In this document: piece by piece, positions 23,449-35,744 of the stretch
Position numbering within the stretch: position 1 is the first letter of the stretch
How the letters are laid out: each line of letters starts with the position of its first letter
Assembly (NCBI GenBank): GCA_003971905.1
Contig: RSEE01000002.1
Location: 186,001 to 250,000 of the forward strand
Reading direction: 5' to 3'
Source: Moniliella sp. 'wahieum'
Lineage: Eukaryota; Basidiomycota; Moniliellomycetes; Moniliellales; Moniliellaceae
Length of the DNA: 64,000 nucleotides
Translations under genes and position numbers: made by a program
Notes under the pieces: model-generated
What the model was told of the DNA's origin: nothing
The model's input: the letters and a program-made list of their open reading frames with translations, nothing else
The model's database searches: none

Positions 23449-24561
23449 CTCTGGATATGGGTACGGCTATGGCGGCGCGTACGATGCATACGACGGCAAC
23501 GTGTACGTGGGCAAGTATGGGCCGCTGCCGCCGGGCATCCTACCCAACAGTCGCCGAGCTCGGGCCATTGCCGATCACGATGGACGCGAAAGCATGGTGT
23601 CCGACTTGGACGTGGATACACTTCGGCTCGACGGCGCATCGACCCGCTCCCGGTCCAGTCGGTGGAGCTTCGCTGCCACTTCGGCCGCGCCCAGCGGGGC
23701 AGCGGTGGATCGGGCTCGGGCGGAGCCAGTGTGAGCGTTCCTGTCGAAGGCGTTGGCAAGGCGGCTGGGTCTCGCTCGGGAGGCCCCGGTGCACCGACAG
23801 GTCGCCAACAGGCGGCACCCAGCATCGCAACCGACTCCCAGTCGCTTTATACGGCCATGAGCCACATCTCTGCTTCCACCTCGGAACCGGGCGGTCACGA
23901 GCCACGCGGGCGTCCAAATTGGCTGGGTCCAACTTGGCTACCACGCCCGAGGAGCCGGCTAAGACGGGGCCGGCTCTGGCCGAGGAGTACCTGAGCAAAG
24001 GAATTACGTACCATGAACAAGGCGATATGACCCGCTCTGCATTTACTTTGAACGCAGCGCCAAGATTGAGGGCGGGTGCGTGGTGGGTATGTGCATGTGG
24101 GGACTCACCTTGCGCGAAGGTTGGGGCGCCCGCAAGGATCCCAAGCGTGGATTTGAATGGATTCAAATGGCCGCTGCGCGGGCCGGGGAGTTGTCGAATC
24201 GGGCCGGAACGGGTGGGGCGGAGCTCAAAGCGATACGCGTATGTGATCTGTTCTCGTTCCCTTGCGTTGATTGCTGACCTGGTTGGTGCAGTCGGAGCTC
24301 AAGCTAGCTGTGTACGAGCTTGGCAAGTGCCACTGCTATGGATGGGGCACCAAGAAGGACCCCCAAACTGCTTTGGGCTACTTTGAGCTGGCTGCTCGAT
24401 TGGGCGATGTGGACGCCCAAGCGGAGGCAGGCGCCTTGTACTATGCTGGCAAGGGCTGCAAGAAAGACCTCAAAAAGGCGGCGATGTACTATCGCATGGC
24501 GGAGAAGCAAGGGTATGACACGGTCGGTCTTTCGTGGATCTGGAAGGAAAAGTATAATTGA
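23192..24561 (+). CDS. Sel1-repeat protein (Dsf2/Nif1-like)
   Basis: A long low-complexity N-terminus (EPLSIADALKHPLHTP, then a Tyr-Gly repeat) is followed by LAEEYLSKGITYHEQGDMTRSA, the usual lead-in helix of this fungal family. Sel1 repeats follow: GMCMWGLTLREGWGARKDPKRG, then after an intron (about 24241-24290, with CAG acceptor) LAVYELGKCHCYGWGTKKDP, AEAGALYYAGKGCKKDLKKA and MYYRMAEKQG. The C-terminus GLSWIWKEKYN is characteristic of the group containing yeast Dsf2 (YBR007C) and probably S. pombe Nif1; these act as scaffolds in cell-cycle or polarity control, a family-level inference. Frame breaks occur near 23735, 23960 and 24070. The start is uncertain: 23192 is the nearest in-frame ATG, 22841 the farthest. 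Confidence 0.75.
23413..23478 (+). repeat. GGGTAT hexamer tract encoding Tyr-Gly repeats
   Basis: At least five consecutive GGGTAT units followed by degenerate ones. They stay in frame within the Sel1-repeat gene and encode alternating Gly and Tyr (GYGYGYGYGYGSGYGYGYGG). Being a multiple of three, the period preserves the frame. Confidence 0.9.
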
Positions 24562-25220
24562 GCAGGTCCATCGCCCTGCCACCCCTGACCTCATTTTTTT
24601 CCTGCCTCGAGCGACTCCTGGTGAATGCCACCATTTTGTATTCCAAGCAGCTTCCATCTCTCTACGTTCCGGCCCAGAGCCTGAGTCCAATGCTGCTGCG
24701 CCCTTCCCTGTGTTTCCAGCGCCCTATGGGCCCATCATGCGCGGGACCCTCCGTTCTTTTCTTCCACTGCTTCCTCCTCGTGCGGTGACACAGCCCACTC
24801 CTCCTTTCTCCTCTGTCTTCATTCGCAGGTCCCTCGGCCTATCTTCGGATCAGGTACATGTGTCCCTGGCCGCGGATGGTTGATCGTTGGGTCCCCCCCA
24901 TCCATATGTACACCATCCCACAATGTGCGCGTCCTTCATTCCCGCTTTCGCATCGCACCTACATCGACCCCAAATCCCCATATTCGAATACTGTTCCTTC
25001 CAGCTCAAGCTTCCAGCTCTCTCTCAATGATCGGCGTTTGTATTGATACAGCTTTTATAGCCAGAGTACCCAGTCGCGCGTCGTAAGTTATAGAAAACGA
25101 CAAGGCACTTTTGTACATTAATCAGGTACTGCCCACAGCCCACTTGTGTCGGCACCCATCTTTCCCCGATGCACACCCAGTACAGGAATGTCGATGATTC
25201 CATGAGGGGGGTGGAGCCAA

Positions 25221-25287
25221 TGAAGCTTGAAGTTGAAATTTGAAGCTGAAGCTTGAAGCTTGAAGCTTGAAGCTTGAAGCTTGAAGC
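25221..25287. repeat. TGAAGCT heptamer array
   Basis: Starts with degenerate TGAAGCT/TGAAATT units and ends with several perfect TTGAAGC units up to 25287. The unit contains the palindrome AAGCTT across the junction. Related arrays occur near 2515, 22330, 52480, 57507 and 58062. Confidence 0.95.
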
Positions 25288-25823
25288 AGCAAAGGGGAGT
25301 TGTCGCGCAAGTGTGTATCTGCATGTCTCACCTGTGTCGCGTACCTATGTCGCGTCCGGGTCATCCCAAGGGGATTGGGGGAGAGCGTGGTTGGGTCCAC
25401 ACGCTTAGGTATGCACGTTACACCACATTTTAAGAAGCTCTCCCGGGTATGTAATACGCGGTGGGCACTCTTGTGCACGTCCCCTCCCGATCGCAGTGAC
25501 TAGTGGTCCGGAATCGTGGCACGCTCTGTCGGTCGTTGTGACGGCGGGGGGGCGGAAGAAGAGAGGTGCTATGGGGCCTGTGGCGCAAAAAGGTGTATAG
25601 CAGGTGAGAAAGCAGGACGAAGACGATGAGGCTAACACGTGGATACGACGTGTCGTGATGCTGACGAATCATCTACTAGTCACTTTTCCTGCTGGTTGGA
25701 TTTGATAAAAGCGGTGCTTGAAGAGCTTGAAGCTTCCAAAGCTCCAAGGTCCATAAGGCGGCAGCGCGTTAGACGTTAGATCTTAGATCTTAGATGCGCT
25801 TTAATTTGCTCAAGATGCCTAGT

Positions 25824-25897
25824 CGGTAATCGGTAACCGGTAATCGGCAACCGGTAATCGATGATCGATGATCGATCGATGATGATGTCGATGATCG
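25824..25897. repeat. CGGTAAT/CGATGAT heptamer array
   Basis: Seven consecutive 7-bp units occupy 25824-25872: CGGTAAT, CGGTAAC, CGGTAAT, CGGCAAC, CGGTAAT, CGATGAT, CGATGAT. Degenerate CGATGAT units follow to about 25897. The sequence drifts from one motif to another without losing the 7-bp register. Confidence 0.95.
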
Positions 25898-26943
25898 GAT
25901 CGCCCCTTGCGTCGATCCACCGGCAAAATAGGCAAAACAACGCACTCGAGAGAGAGCGGGAAGCGGGCAAGATCGATCCGAGATCTGCGATCGGCCCGTG
26001 AGATCGAGATGGGGTATGGATTGCTCCTGGGGCGGCATCCTACACGCACCGCGAGCCGACAGGGTCTGCCCAGGGGGGCCGAGTGGCGGTGGCGGTGGTT
26101 GTGACAGACTGTGACTAGTAGTGACTGGGGCGGATTGCGGTGGCGGGGACTGGCGCTTGGGCTGGGTGGCTGGCACCGGCAGCTCCTGTGCGCCCACTCG
26201 CCACTAGATACCGACCGCCAGTACCGCCACCCAGCACTTGGCAGCCGCGCTGTCCAGTGGAGTAACGAAGAGCATGTGGCGACGAAAGCTAGTAGTGAGT
26301 TGGCGATTGACGTGCACGGGGCGGGCGGGGAGCGCGTACCGGTTGCGGTGCGCTGCGTTGTCACGCAGCAGTGGCCCAGCGGGCCGCTTGCGCATGTGCG
26401 GCTTACGTAGGCAGCGTTGGGTTGGCCGACGTGGATTGAATATTGACTCGGTGAAATTGAAACTGCAAGACGGTGGCGCAAAGCCCCAGCGAAAAAAAGG
26501 CATAGCAAGGGCGGTGCTGCGGCTGCACCTCGCCTCATGTCGCTCGCCTGAGCCATTGCTCGTTAGCCGGGCTCTTTCCTTGCTCTTCTCTTCGTCCCTT
26601 CGCTTCGTCCCCTTCTCGCCCCTCCCCTTCTTTCCCTCCCCCTCTCGTCCCTCCCGCCGCGCTGCAAGGATGCTGTGCGTAACTCCCCCGCCGCCGCCCC
26701 GCTGCCTGTCTGCTGACCCGTCTCGTCTTGGTGCGCTCCGCAGCAGCGACGCGTCCTCGCCCGCTGCCACGACCAGCACCACCCTCCCCTCCCCCTTCTC
26801 CTCCCACGCCGAGATGCTCCGCGGCTGCGACCACCATCCCGCCGCTGCCACCACCGCCGACGCCCACCCGCCCCTCCTCCCCACCGCCCTCCCCCGCCAT
26901 GCTGCCCTCCCCCACCCGATGCGCCCCCCCAGAGCCCACATGA

Positions 26944-29900
26944 ATGCTTCCCCACCAGCCCCTTGCCGCCCGCCCATCGTCTGCCAGCTCCCGCCACTTC
27001 ATCACCGTGCTTCCCCCGGAAGAGTACGTGTGCTGTCTCTGCTGCGCGAGCCGCGTGCGCGTTCGCCTGTGTCGCCTTGTGTTCCTCCCGTCATGCTGAC
27101 TAGCCCCGCTTCCCAGATTGGCCTCCGACGCGCTCCATCCCCGCGCTGCCGCCGCTGGTACGCTGACCAATCTAAAACGTGGCTGCCTCCTCCCGCTCTA
27201 CCCCACCCTCGGGGGCCAACTCTATGCCATTTCACGCGAGTACGGTCTGCCATCGATTGGCGGCCTCAGTGTGTATCTTGTCGACGATGGCTTTGGCTCT
27301 CTAGGGCCCTGCATCGGTGACAGTGCATGGCGCTCCATCTGGGCACCCTTTTACCGATCCCACCCACCCTTACTCGGGCCAGAGCGCGTCCTACTCTTCT
27401 GCCTCGTTGCCGCCCGCTCTGCTTCATCCACTGCCCTGGGACTTGACTCTGACCCCGGCATCGCCGTGGCCCTTCCCCGTTTGCCCATTGTCGGGCGTAT
27501 CGAATGGGCGGTAGAACCTATGCGGGCACCCTGGTGGCCCAACTGGATTGCCGAAGCGCGCGCAGCGGCGGCTGCACTCGACCCCAACCCTCCCTTGGAC
27601 TTGGCGCTCTCCAATGGCGAGACTTCTCCTTTGCCCTATACCTACTCCCCTTATACTCCGCGCACCGCCGTTGCCCCTTCTGATCGTCCTGCCGGCTGGT
27701 CCGGCCCAAAACCCTTGACACTGAGCACACCTGACTATGCCCACTCGGCCTCCGCTTCCGTCAAACCCGCCCGGATCGAGGCTCGCCGATACAAGCGGAA
27801 GCGAGAGAGGACTGTCCTCACCGCGACTGGGAATGACGCCTTCCCGGGCCCGGAACCTGGCTCGTACGCGGATAGCACGCCTGCGGTCCTTGCCACAGAT
27901 GCAGCTGCATGCCCTGGCACGAACTGCGTCCCCTGGCCGGATTCCTCTCTACTCTCCACGACAGGTTCTAGACACGTCCGCTCCACTCTCCGGTCCCGCC
28001 CCTCGGACCCCTGTCTCCGTCCCTCTTCCGCCTCGTCCCCTTCCTGACCCAGAAGCACTACCAGGCTTGCCCCACCGGACTGCCCCGGCCTCTTCTATGC
28101 CGGTTGTCGAGCAGGGCCGGTCTGCCCGCCGTCTCTGTCAGCTCAGCACCATGTCGGCAGCCCTGACCAGCTCGCCACACCACCCGAGCTCTGCGGTAGC
28201 ACTTCCGGATCGGGAATGGTACTCACAGCCTGAGACTGGAGTCCCATCCTCTTCACTTGCCTCGGGCTCGCGTGAAGCGTTGGTCCTTGCCCCAAAGGAA
28301 CCAGTTGTCGCCCCTTCTTCTCCTGCAAAGGTACATCCTCAAGCAGTGGAGAGCGTTGCCGAGCCGTCGCCCAGCAAGAACGAGGCGGCACCGAGTCGGC
28401 GGTCGAGTCAAGAGAACGACGTGCCGTCCCCTTCGAACAGTACCGTTCCTCGATCTGCCCCGGACACACGAGACATCCCAAGCGGAGAGCCGGTCTTGTC
28501 GAAAGAGCACGAGATCATTCCATCGAGGCGCTCTAGTACCACTTCGTCGTCCTCTAACGACCCGGAACCCCCGAGCCCGTCTGGACGGACACTTCATACG
28601 TTCCTCTCGACGATTCGGAGGAGGCGGGGCCAACAACCAATTCCGTCCCTACGCCCGCCACTGCGACCCCACCTGCACCCTCGCGGTCTCTTCCCCCACC
28701 ACCGCACCAGTCGTCGCTTGAGGCATGGCAGGAGTTGGGCTGGACGAGGACGAGTGGGCGGAGTTGGCCCTGGCCCAGCCCATTTCTGGGACTCAGATAC
28801 CTGGCGCGGACAGCCAAGGCCGGCACGGTCCGCACGATGGATCAAACCTGCTCACTCAACAGCAGAACAAGGACCGTCATTCGTCTGGCTTTAGCCTTGG
28901 CTCCTTTGGGTTCGGCAGTTTGGACGTGGACCCCCCTCCTGGCGTTGGGCCAGTGGCAGAGCGCGTACGCATGCTAGACTCTCCACCTACGGATGAGGAG
29001 GGCACGTTGCCTCCGACTGACGATGTCGGCGATGTCTTGTCACTCTGGGTCGATTCTGCCCAGGCCAAAGGCAAGACCTCCCTTCTTTCTCCCTTGCATC
29101 TGGCGGCGCCCCAGTTTGAGTCGACGCTGCATCAGGATGATCCTGGGGAACCCCACTTCGTTGACCAGTCGGTCCTGGGCAAGAAGGAGATTACTGAGAC
29201 CAAGCTGGTGACCGAATCCTGCTCCCCCCAACCCATCACCTTTCCCAGCCCGCACCCAGCTGAGCCCGTACCTGCCAAGGCAGTGGAGGCCAACGGGGCG
29301 TCCGAGCTGGGGACAGGTGCACTGAATGTGGTTGATGCCCCGATGCCTTTGGATCCCGCTTCCGCTGCACCTCATATTTCAGAGAAGACGGCCGAAGAGG
29401 AGGAGCCGAGATGCCCAACTCGTGGAGCGAATGGACTTTGCAACCGTCCCAGTCTGTGACCGAGGTGGACCAAGCCACTAAGCCAGAAATTCTGAACCGC
29501 CCGATCACCATTGACCCTACCAGTACCCTTCCGTCGTTTGCTACGCAGACAGGGGTCGCACAGTCCGCTACATCCCACCTTCTCGGATCTGGCAACGAAG
29601 TAGGAGTCCCGGCTCCCATTGAGTCCGAATCTGCGGCGCACCGCATGTCTTCTTCCTGTGGTTCGCAGCGAGTCAATCACCACGGATCTGAGTAGTAGTG
29701 GCAAAGGGGACCCCTTGAGCACGATTGAGAAGGCACTTCAACTCCTCTCGCCCCGCGGTGTGGACAGGGACATCCCTCCCTCCACCGCTCAAACCCATTT
29801 TGAGGCTCTGGTGAGCTCGACCAGCTCACACCAGATCTCGTCAAGTGCCTTGGACCGACCCATTCCCATGCGCAAGACGTCTCTGGGCCCCGAACGCACT

Positions 29901-32900
29901 TCGACTTCCTTTTCGGACATTATGTCTCACCCCCGAGCTCGCTCTGTTGCCGGCCCAAGCGTTTCGTTCTCGACGTCCTTCCCTCTGCGCTCCACTGAAT
30001 GCACCTCTTCGTCCACCTTGGCCGCTTCTACCTCTTCGCCTACGATGCGTCGTTGGGGTCTTCTCCCCTCCCAGCTAACCCAGCTAGTCCAGCCCGAGAG
30101 AGCCTACCCGTCGGATTCGGAGCAGGTCGGGGAGGAAGGTCTGGCAAGTTCCCAGCGAAGCCAACCAATGCTTCTTGGCCAATCACCCCAGGCGCGCTCA
30201 AGCACCCAACTTACCATGCCCCTTTCGACCCCCAACCTCTCTCTCATTCGCGATACGTTTCGCTGGAAGTGCCAATCTCTCATGCTGCCACGGACACGGA
30301 GGATGACTTCCACTCGGCCCGGGGGTCTCTGGACCAGTCGGTTCGGAGCCAACTGTCCCCGGCCCCTCACTCGCCACCATTGGGCCACCCGAGCCTCCAG
30401 AACGAGGAGTTGGTGCGCAGCCTGTCCTTGGACCAGGGAGACCCCGCCACCCCTTCTACCCCTGCGGCCCGGGAACTGGATCAAACCCGGTTGGAGCGCC
30501 CCACAAGCTCTCATTCGGACCGAGGTCCCATTCGCGATGCCAGCCAATTGGATCCAACGCAAACCCCGACCCAAGTGCCCGAATCGATCACCTCCATTGC
30601 GTTGCCAGGTCATGCTCGCCCGTTGCCATGCGATGATTTGGACCCTGACCTTCACTCAACGGATGGCGTGCATGTGCCCGCTCTGTCCTGGGAACCGATG
30701 TCAGACCAGGAGACGGATGCTGACAATGGCGACGTGACCAATGCCACTACCCTTCCTCCCTCGTCCTTTGAGCACAGCGTCAAGATGGATGATACCGACT
30801 TCAATCCGTCCCAGCCCATTCGTCGCTCTTCTCTCACCCTAGTGAACCGGTCTTTGAGGACAAGGAAGAAACAACTCCCCTTGCCCGGGCAGCTAAGGAT
30901 CAACCTCCCGTGAATGGCAAGCAAGAGGCCACCTCATGTGCTCCCTTGGTTACCTTTCCGGCTCCGGAGTCCCAGAGTTGGTCGGGGATGCAGGGTTCAG
31001 AACGACAGGATGCGTTTGATTCCCAGACCGACTCGGGCTGCAACCCTTCCCCCCCACCTGAGGCGCAAGACCCTTCGATCAAGCCCCCTTCCTTGGGGGA
31101 TGGGCCGCCCCCCATCCTCATTTCTCAACCGACCTCGGCCAGCGCCGACAGGGTAAGACTGGACCGAACCCGGTCACCCACCTCTCCTCTCGGTTCTCCG
31201 ACAGCTCTTCCGAAGAATCATATGGGCCATTCCGGGCTACGCGGGCGTCGCTCCGGGTTGGGTTGAGGATATGTCCCCCCCACTTTTGGTCAGTACCGCG
31301 CCACAACGAGCCAGCCAGCCGTCTGGATCGATTGCGGCGCTGCTGTCCAACTACCAGCGCATGTCAGCTCGCCCTCACCCCCCCTCGAACCGGCTGGGCA
31401 ACTTTCTGGAGGACGATCCCGACCCGTTCCGTCCCTCGGGCCCGGTCGTAGCCCAGAGCAGCGTGGCGAATCAAGAATCGGGGGTGATGCCCTCTTTTCT
31501 GGCGCACCTAGCTTCCCCCCATCCTGCCGTACACGTCCAATTCCGGCTCGCCGTACTCCCTACCGAGCTCAGCTATGGTCCCAACGGGGATGTACCAGCC
31601 AGGGTACTTGGTTGGCGCCGGACCGAGCCAGATGACGGCGACCCCTCTGATTGCGCAGAGTATTGAGGAAGTGGATGAACCGGCACTCTCGGCCCCGTCG
31701 TCGAGCCATTCACTTGTATCCGACGCGACTAAGGAGGGTGAGGAGGGCGCACCGGACGCACACAGTTCTTCGGCAGGACTGTACCCGTCCTCATCTACAG
31801 TGGAGGTTAACCTCGAATCGTCCCCGTCGAGTGGCCTGCTTCATGACGAGGAACCACTCAGGTTGCCTGCCACCTCAGTCCCGCAAGCTGGCCAACGGAC
31901 GCACGAGGCAAGGGCGGTCGAACAACCCAATCACATTTGCACCCGCTCCCCCTGTCGCGCCGGATCCAGAACAGAGAGAGTCATCCTCACCCGCGCAGCT
32001 GGGGAGCGAGTCGAGCCAAGTGCCCCCCCCCCTGTCCAATGACCGTCCGAGCTTGGAGGACGAGACAGCCACGGAGCCAGTTGGTGAGCGTTGCAGTTCA
32101 CGCCCCGGCTCCTGGAGCGAGTCGCTCGACACTTCAGGCATGCCTTCGATGCAGGCCTTGCTAGACGGTACCATCGCCGATCTGAGCCGTGGCAACACGC
32201 CCATCGCGCCCCAAGATGGATATCGTTCCGTTGAAGGGCGGGAGAGGGAGACCAAAGGGGAAACGCTTTCGGGGCACACTCGTTGGCGGAAACGAATGCG
32301 GTTGTGGGTGCGCGCTCCTCGCTCGAACCGGCGACGGGGGGGACAGAGGCTCGGCATGTCGCAACTGAATCGGTGGATACGTCTTGACCCAACACTGCCT
32401 ACCCGCGCGCTGGCGCCACGAAGCGTCTTCGATGGATCGTCGGCTGCCCGAAGAGATCGAGTCCATGTTGCCGGAAGCTCCTCAATCTCTGTCGCCGCTC
32501 AGGAGCAAAGGGTGGGAAGGTGCCAACGAGGCCAATGACATTATTCGTCGCGGCAGCACTGCCAGCCAATGGCACCGTTCTACTAGCACCACCTACCGCC
32601 AATCCGTCCTGACTGGCTACTCTTCCCGCCTTGGTGACGAGAGCCGGACGACGAGCCGCGCGTGGAGCCAAGACGGTTCGGAGTTTTCTACTCGGAACGG
32701 AGTGAGCGCGCCCGATCCACATTCTCCCAACGCGATTCCTCGTGCCCAGCTGGCCAGGCATTGAGATTGAACCGGCCCAGTCTAGTCCCGAGGACCGAGC
32801 TGAGCTCGCGTATCTGGGGCCTGCTTCTACCTACACTCGATCCGCTCGCCCTCCCCCGTATCGGCGGGCCCCCAGCCGATACTGGGGTTGGGACTTGGCT

Positions 32901-34114
32901 TGACGCTGGGTCAACCGTCGGTTCGGTCCAACCGGCCCCCACTGCGGCTACGCAAGGGGGGGAGTGTATCGCCTGCTACCCAGACGGCTCCGTTGCCAGT
33001 GAGAGAAGGGACCAGACATTTGAGATCACTCCCTTTAGTACCTTGTCCCTTCACAGCGACGACGACATTGAGTGTCGTCTGGACGATATGCTGTCGCTCA
33101 CGGAAGACTTGTCGGATGGCCAGCACGACATTTCCGTTTCTTCCGCCCCGTTTGACGGGGCTCAGAGGTCATCTTCGCCTGCTCGGACCACGACGTTACC
33201 TTGCTCGGTATCCAACACGACGGTCACACCCTCTGCCTCTACCCACACCATCTTGCCCCTGCGGTCCTACGCCCCGCAAGGCAACGGGCCCGAATCTGCC
33301 AAGATGACCCCCGTCTCCTCGTCGCAAAGCCATTACCACCCGCCCTATCGGACTCGGGAACGGAGCAGGAGTTGGACGCCATCTCTCGCTCAGGGCATGA
33401 AGCCCCGCTGGGGAAAGATGCACCTTTGCCACCCTCGCCGCTACCTCCCTGGGAGATCTCGCCTTTACCCCCCCCACCTCCCGGGTGGGTCCCTCCGCCG
33501 CCCCCACCTGGCTGGCAGGCGGGGATGCCGCTCCCGCCCCTCCTCCTGGCTGGCCTCCCCTCGGTCCTACCCCGTTCGAGTCGCTTTCCACTTCGCCTGC
33601 CACGCCTGGCTCGACAGGGAGCGCGCCCAGCCCATCGCAAACCACGACGGAGGGTGCACGGCCCATCCTTTGCCCTCGCCCGGCCGTCAGTCAAGGTCCG
33701 TTGGGAGAAGGGCGATCGAGTGGGTCAAAGTCGCTACGAGGCCCGACGGGCAAAGTGCACTCGCCTTCGCGCGCTCGCCGCGTGCTAGCGGCCGCCATCC
33801 CGATCCGACTCAGTTCGTCCAGCTCTTCGGTGGCTAGTCCTCCTACTTCTCGCTTCACCGACGTGTCCCCCACCCCTCACTCGGCCTTGCCCACCAGTCC
33901 CCATTTGCGCAACACCCAAACGTTGGTTCATCGCCTGGTTAATGTCGTGCTTCCCCCGACACCGTCCTCCCTTTGCTCCACTTGGAACGAACGCCTAAGT
34001 TTTGCGTTTGCGTTTTGCCCAAATCCTTCTCTCCACCCGCACTCATGTACTCTCTTTGTTTCTATCGCACTTTGTCTCTACCGATCCCGAAACCATCCCT
34101 GTAGTGCCAAGTAG
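26944..34114 (+). CDS. Very long low-complexity fungal protein with a structured N-terminal block
   Basis: The start at 26944 (MLPHQPLAARPSSASS) leads into RHFITVLPPE, an intron at about 27024-27117 (GTACGT donor, CCCAG acceptor), then the coherent block LTNLKRGCLLPLYPTLGG, LYAISREYGLPSIGGLSVYL, GDSAWRSIW and VGRIEWAVEP. Similar LPLYPTL...GLPS.GG..VYL segments occur, as far as I recall, at the N-terminus of uncharacterised fungal proteins; no function is known to me. The remaining 6 kb encodes Ser/Pro/Thr- and acidic-rich sequence split over all three frames, for example SLWVDSAQAKGKTSLLS, ECRLDDMLSLTEDLSDG, and near the end PPPGW repeats (LPPPPPGWVPPPPPPGW, APPPGWPPLGP). The last region, SSVASPPTSRFTDVSPTP and QTLVHRLVNVVLPP, runs to a stop at 34112-34114. 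I count at least ten frame changes, so it could hide more than one gene, but no internal promoter or convincing start is visible. Confidence 0.6.
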
Positions 34115-34374
34115 GACAGCGCTGTCAACGCGAACGTGCAGAGAGAATCAAAACTTGTAGAGCATGGCGCCAAGGGTATCACTAGCACTCTAGACTTCAA
34201 GTGGAACCTGACGCTGCACCAATTGATGGATCACCTTGTTGATCATGTGTTTCTCTGTTCCATAGATCAACTGTTGGTCGAGGCGGTGATTCAAGGGTCA
34301 CTTGATCCTCCCGCTCATCTCGCCTGCGGCATCGCCCACGCCACCTTCTGCGCCACCTTCTCCCCAACTGTCTG

Positions 34375-35581
34375 AACAGATCCCCCCTCATCCTACCGTC
34401 CCGGTCAACTCTGCCGCTGCCTGCGTTTAACAAACGCACTCTCTGGTCCCTCTTCTCCTTTCCACTGCCAACTCTGCCACTGCCCGCCCACCCATTCCCC
34501 ACTCCTCATTCCCCACTCTCCCCCTTTCCTTTCAGGCAACCGTGTCATCTTGGCGATCAGAGCGGCAGCCGACCAAGGCGCGACCTTCTTGCGGGTGGTA
34601 TGCAGCACGTTCTTCCTATGTCGGCGTGGGAAGGAACGGACTGATGCATGGTGGCTGACGAAAGGAGGGCAGGGCTTCGTCCCGAGCTGGTCAAGTCGAC
34701 GTAGGAGGAACAGGTGCCTGCAGTCCGGCTGTATCGTCAATGAGAAGGTATACGAGTATGCGCTTGAGACTGCCAGGGGGATGGCACACGTTGGTCTGGA
34801 TGCTGGTGTGCTGGCGTGCTGGTTTGATGGTTTGGCAGAACCTTGCTTCCTGTGGTCTGGGGACCCTGCCAGGACCACGACAAAGGCAAAGAAGATATGA
34901 CCCTTCCCCCCGTCTCATTCGCCGCGCATCGAGGTGGACCGACGTCTGGTGGCGAGTGCCTCACTGCCCCCTACTGAGGACCCAGACCATGCACCGGACG
35001 TGGTCATTGCGGGTACGTGCTTGTGCTTGGCGCTTGGCGCTTCGCTTGGGTTTACGTTTGCTCCCGGCCATCTTCTTCATATTAAGCATCTCCCTTTGCC
35101 ATGCCTAGCCGATGCGATCGTCATCAGGGACAAGGAAATCCATGAGAAGCCGTCGGACCGGAACGATGCACTACGGAGGATATGCTGATGGACTTGAACG
35201 ATGGGTCGTGCGAGGGGGTGACGGGGATTGCGGTTGTCCACCCCATCCCTGTCAGTCCTGGATTCCATGTCAAGTACGTTAGGAGCTTCAAGGTTGGATG
35301 GTCGAGGGAGCTGTGGTTTGCTACTTACTGACAACGAACATACCCATTCACATGAGCATGGCCGAAAAGGCCAAATTCAACTTTGCTTGCGACCTGTCGG
35401 AGCACCTGTTGGCCTATGCCACCTCGGGAGAAGGAATGGACAAGGCGGGCGCCTTCTTCATCCAGGCCCTGGTGCGCTCTTCATTTCGACCATCGAGAGG
35501 GCAACTATAGTAACGTGGGGGATTTCCTGCTTCTTCCACTTCCTTCACGACTTGTTGGAGAACGATAAGATTGAGCTCTAG
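34375..35581 (+). CDS. Maf-family nucleoside triphosphate pyrophosphatase
   Basis: Pieces in order: LPAFNK before an intron ending CTTTCAG at 34535; NRVILA opening the fold; KVYEYALETARGMAHV; PRIEVDRRLVASA; DHAPDVVIA, an intron (about 35010-35108) and ADAIVIRDKEIHEKPSDRND; MDLNDGSCEGVTGIAVVHP; AYATSGEGMDKAGAFFIQ; FISTIEG, NYSNV and HFLHDLLENDKIEL at the stop 35579-35581. The DAIVI...I.EKPSDRNDA, CEGVTGIAVV and GEGMDKAGAFFIQ...GDYSNV motifs are diagnostic of Maf proteins (yeast YOR111W type), which hydrolyse non-canonical or pyrimidine dNTPs to monophosphates. The gene is broken by several frame changes, so neither the start nor each exon edge is secure. Confidence 0.8.
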
Positions 35582-35744
35582 GATTTCAGTCCCCCCGTAC
35601 GGGCTCGTTCGTTCTCCTAGTCGCTTGGTGCTATGCTGTCACCTCCTCATGGCTACCCCCCACGTTTCTTGAATCTCTATAATGCATCCCACGAACGGAA
35701 CGACCATGTGCTTCGCAAAAGGGCAGTCCTGGTGACCGACAGGC

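Larger units (their letters stand above)
24562..26943. other. Gene-free intergenic region with three repeat arrays
   Basis: It begins with the 3' flank of the Sel1-repeat gene and ends with the C-rich leader of the next plus-strand gene (from about 26570). In between are a TGAAGCT array (25221-25287), a GATCTTA run (about 25783-25796) and a CGGTAAT/CGATGAT array (25824-25897). Two open frames of 245-360 codons in 25800-27300 lie on opposite strands over the same GC-rich DNA and have no family signal. Confidence 0.6.

Noticed and set aside
25819-27320. Overlapping 245-360 codon frames on both strands
   Set aside because: They overlap each other on opposite strands in C-rich leader DNA and cross repeat arrays; neither shows a domain.
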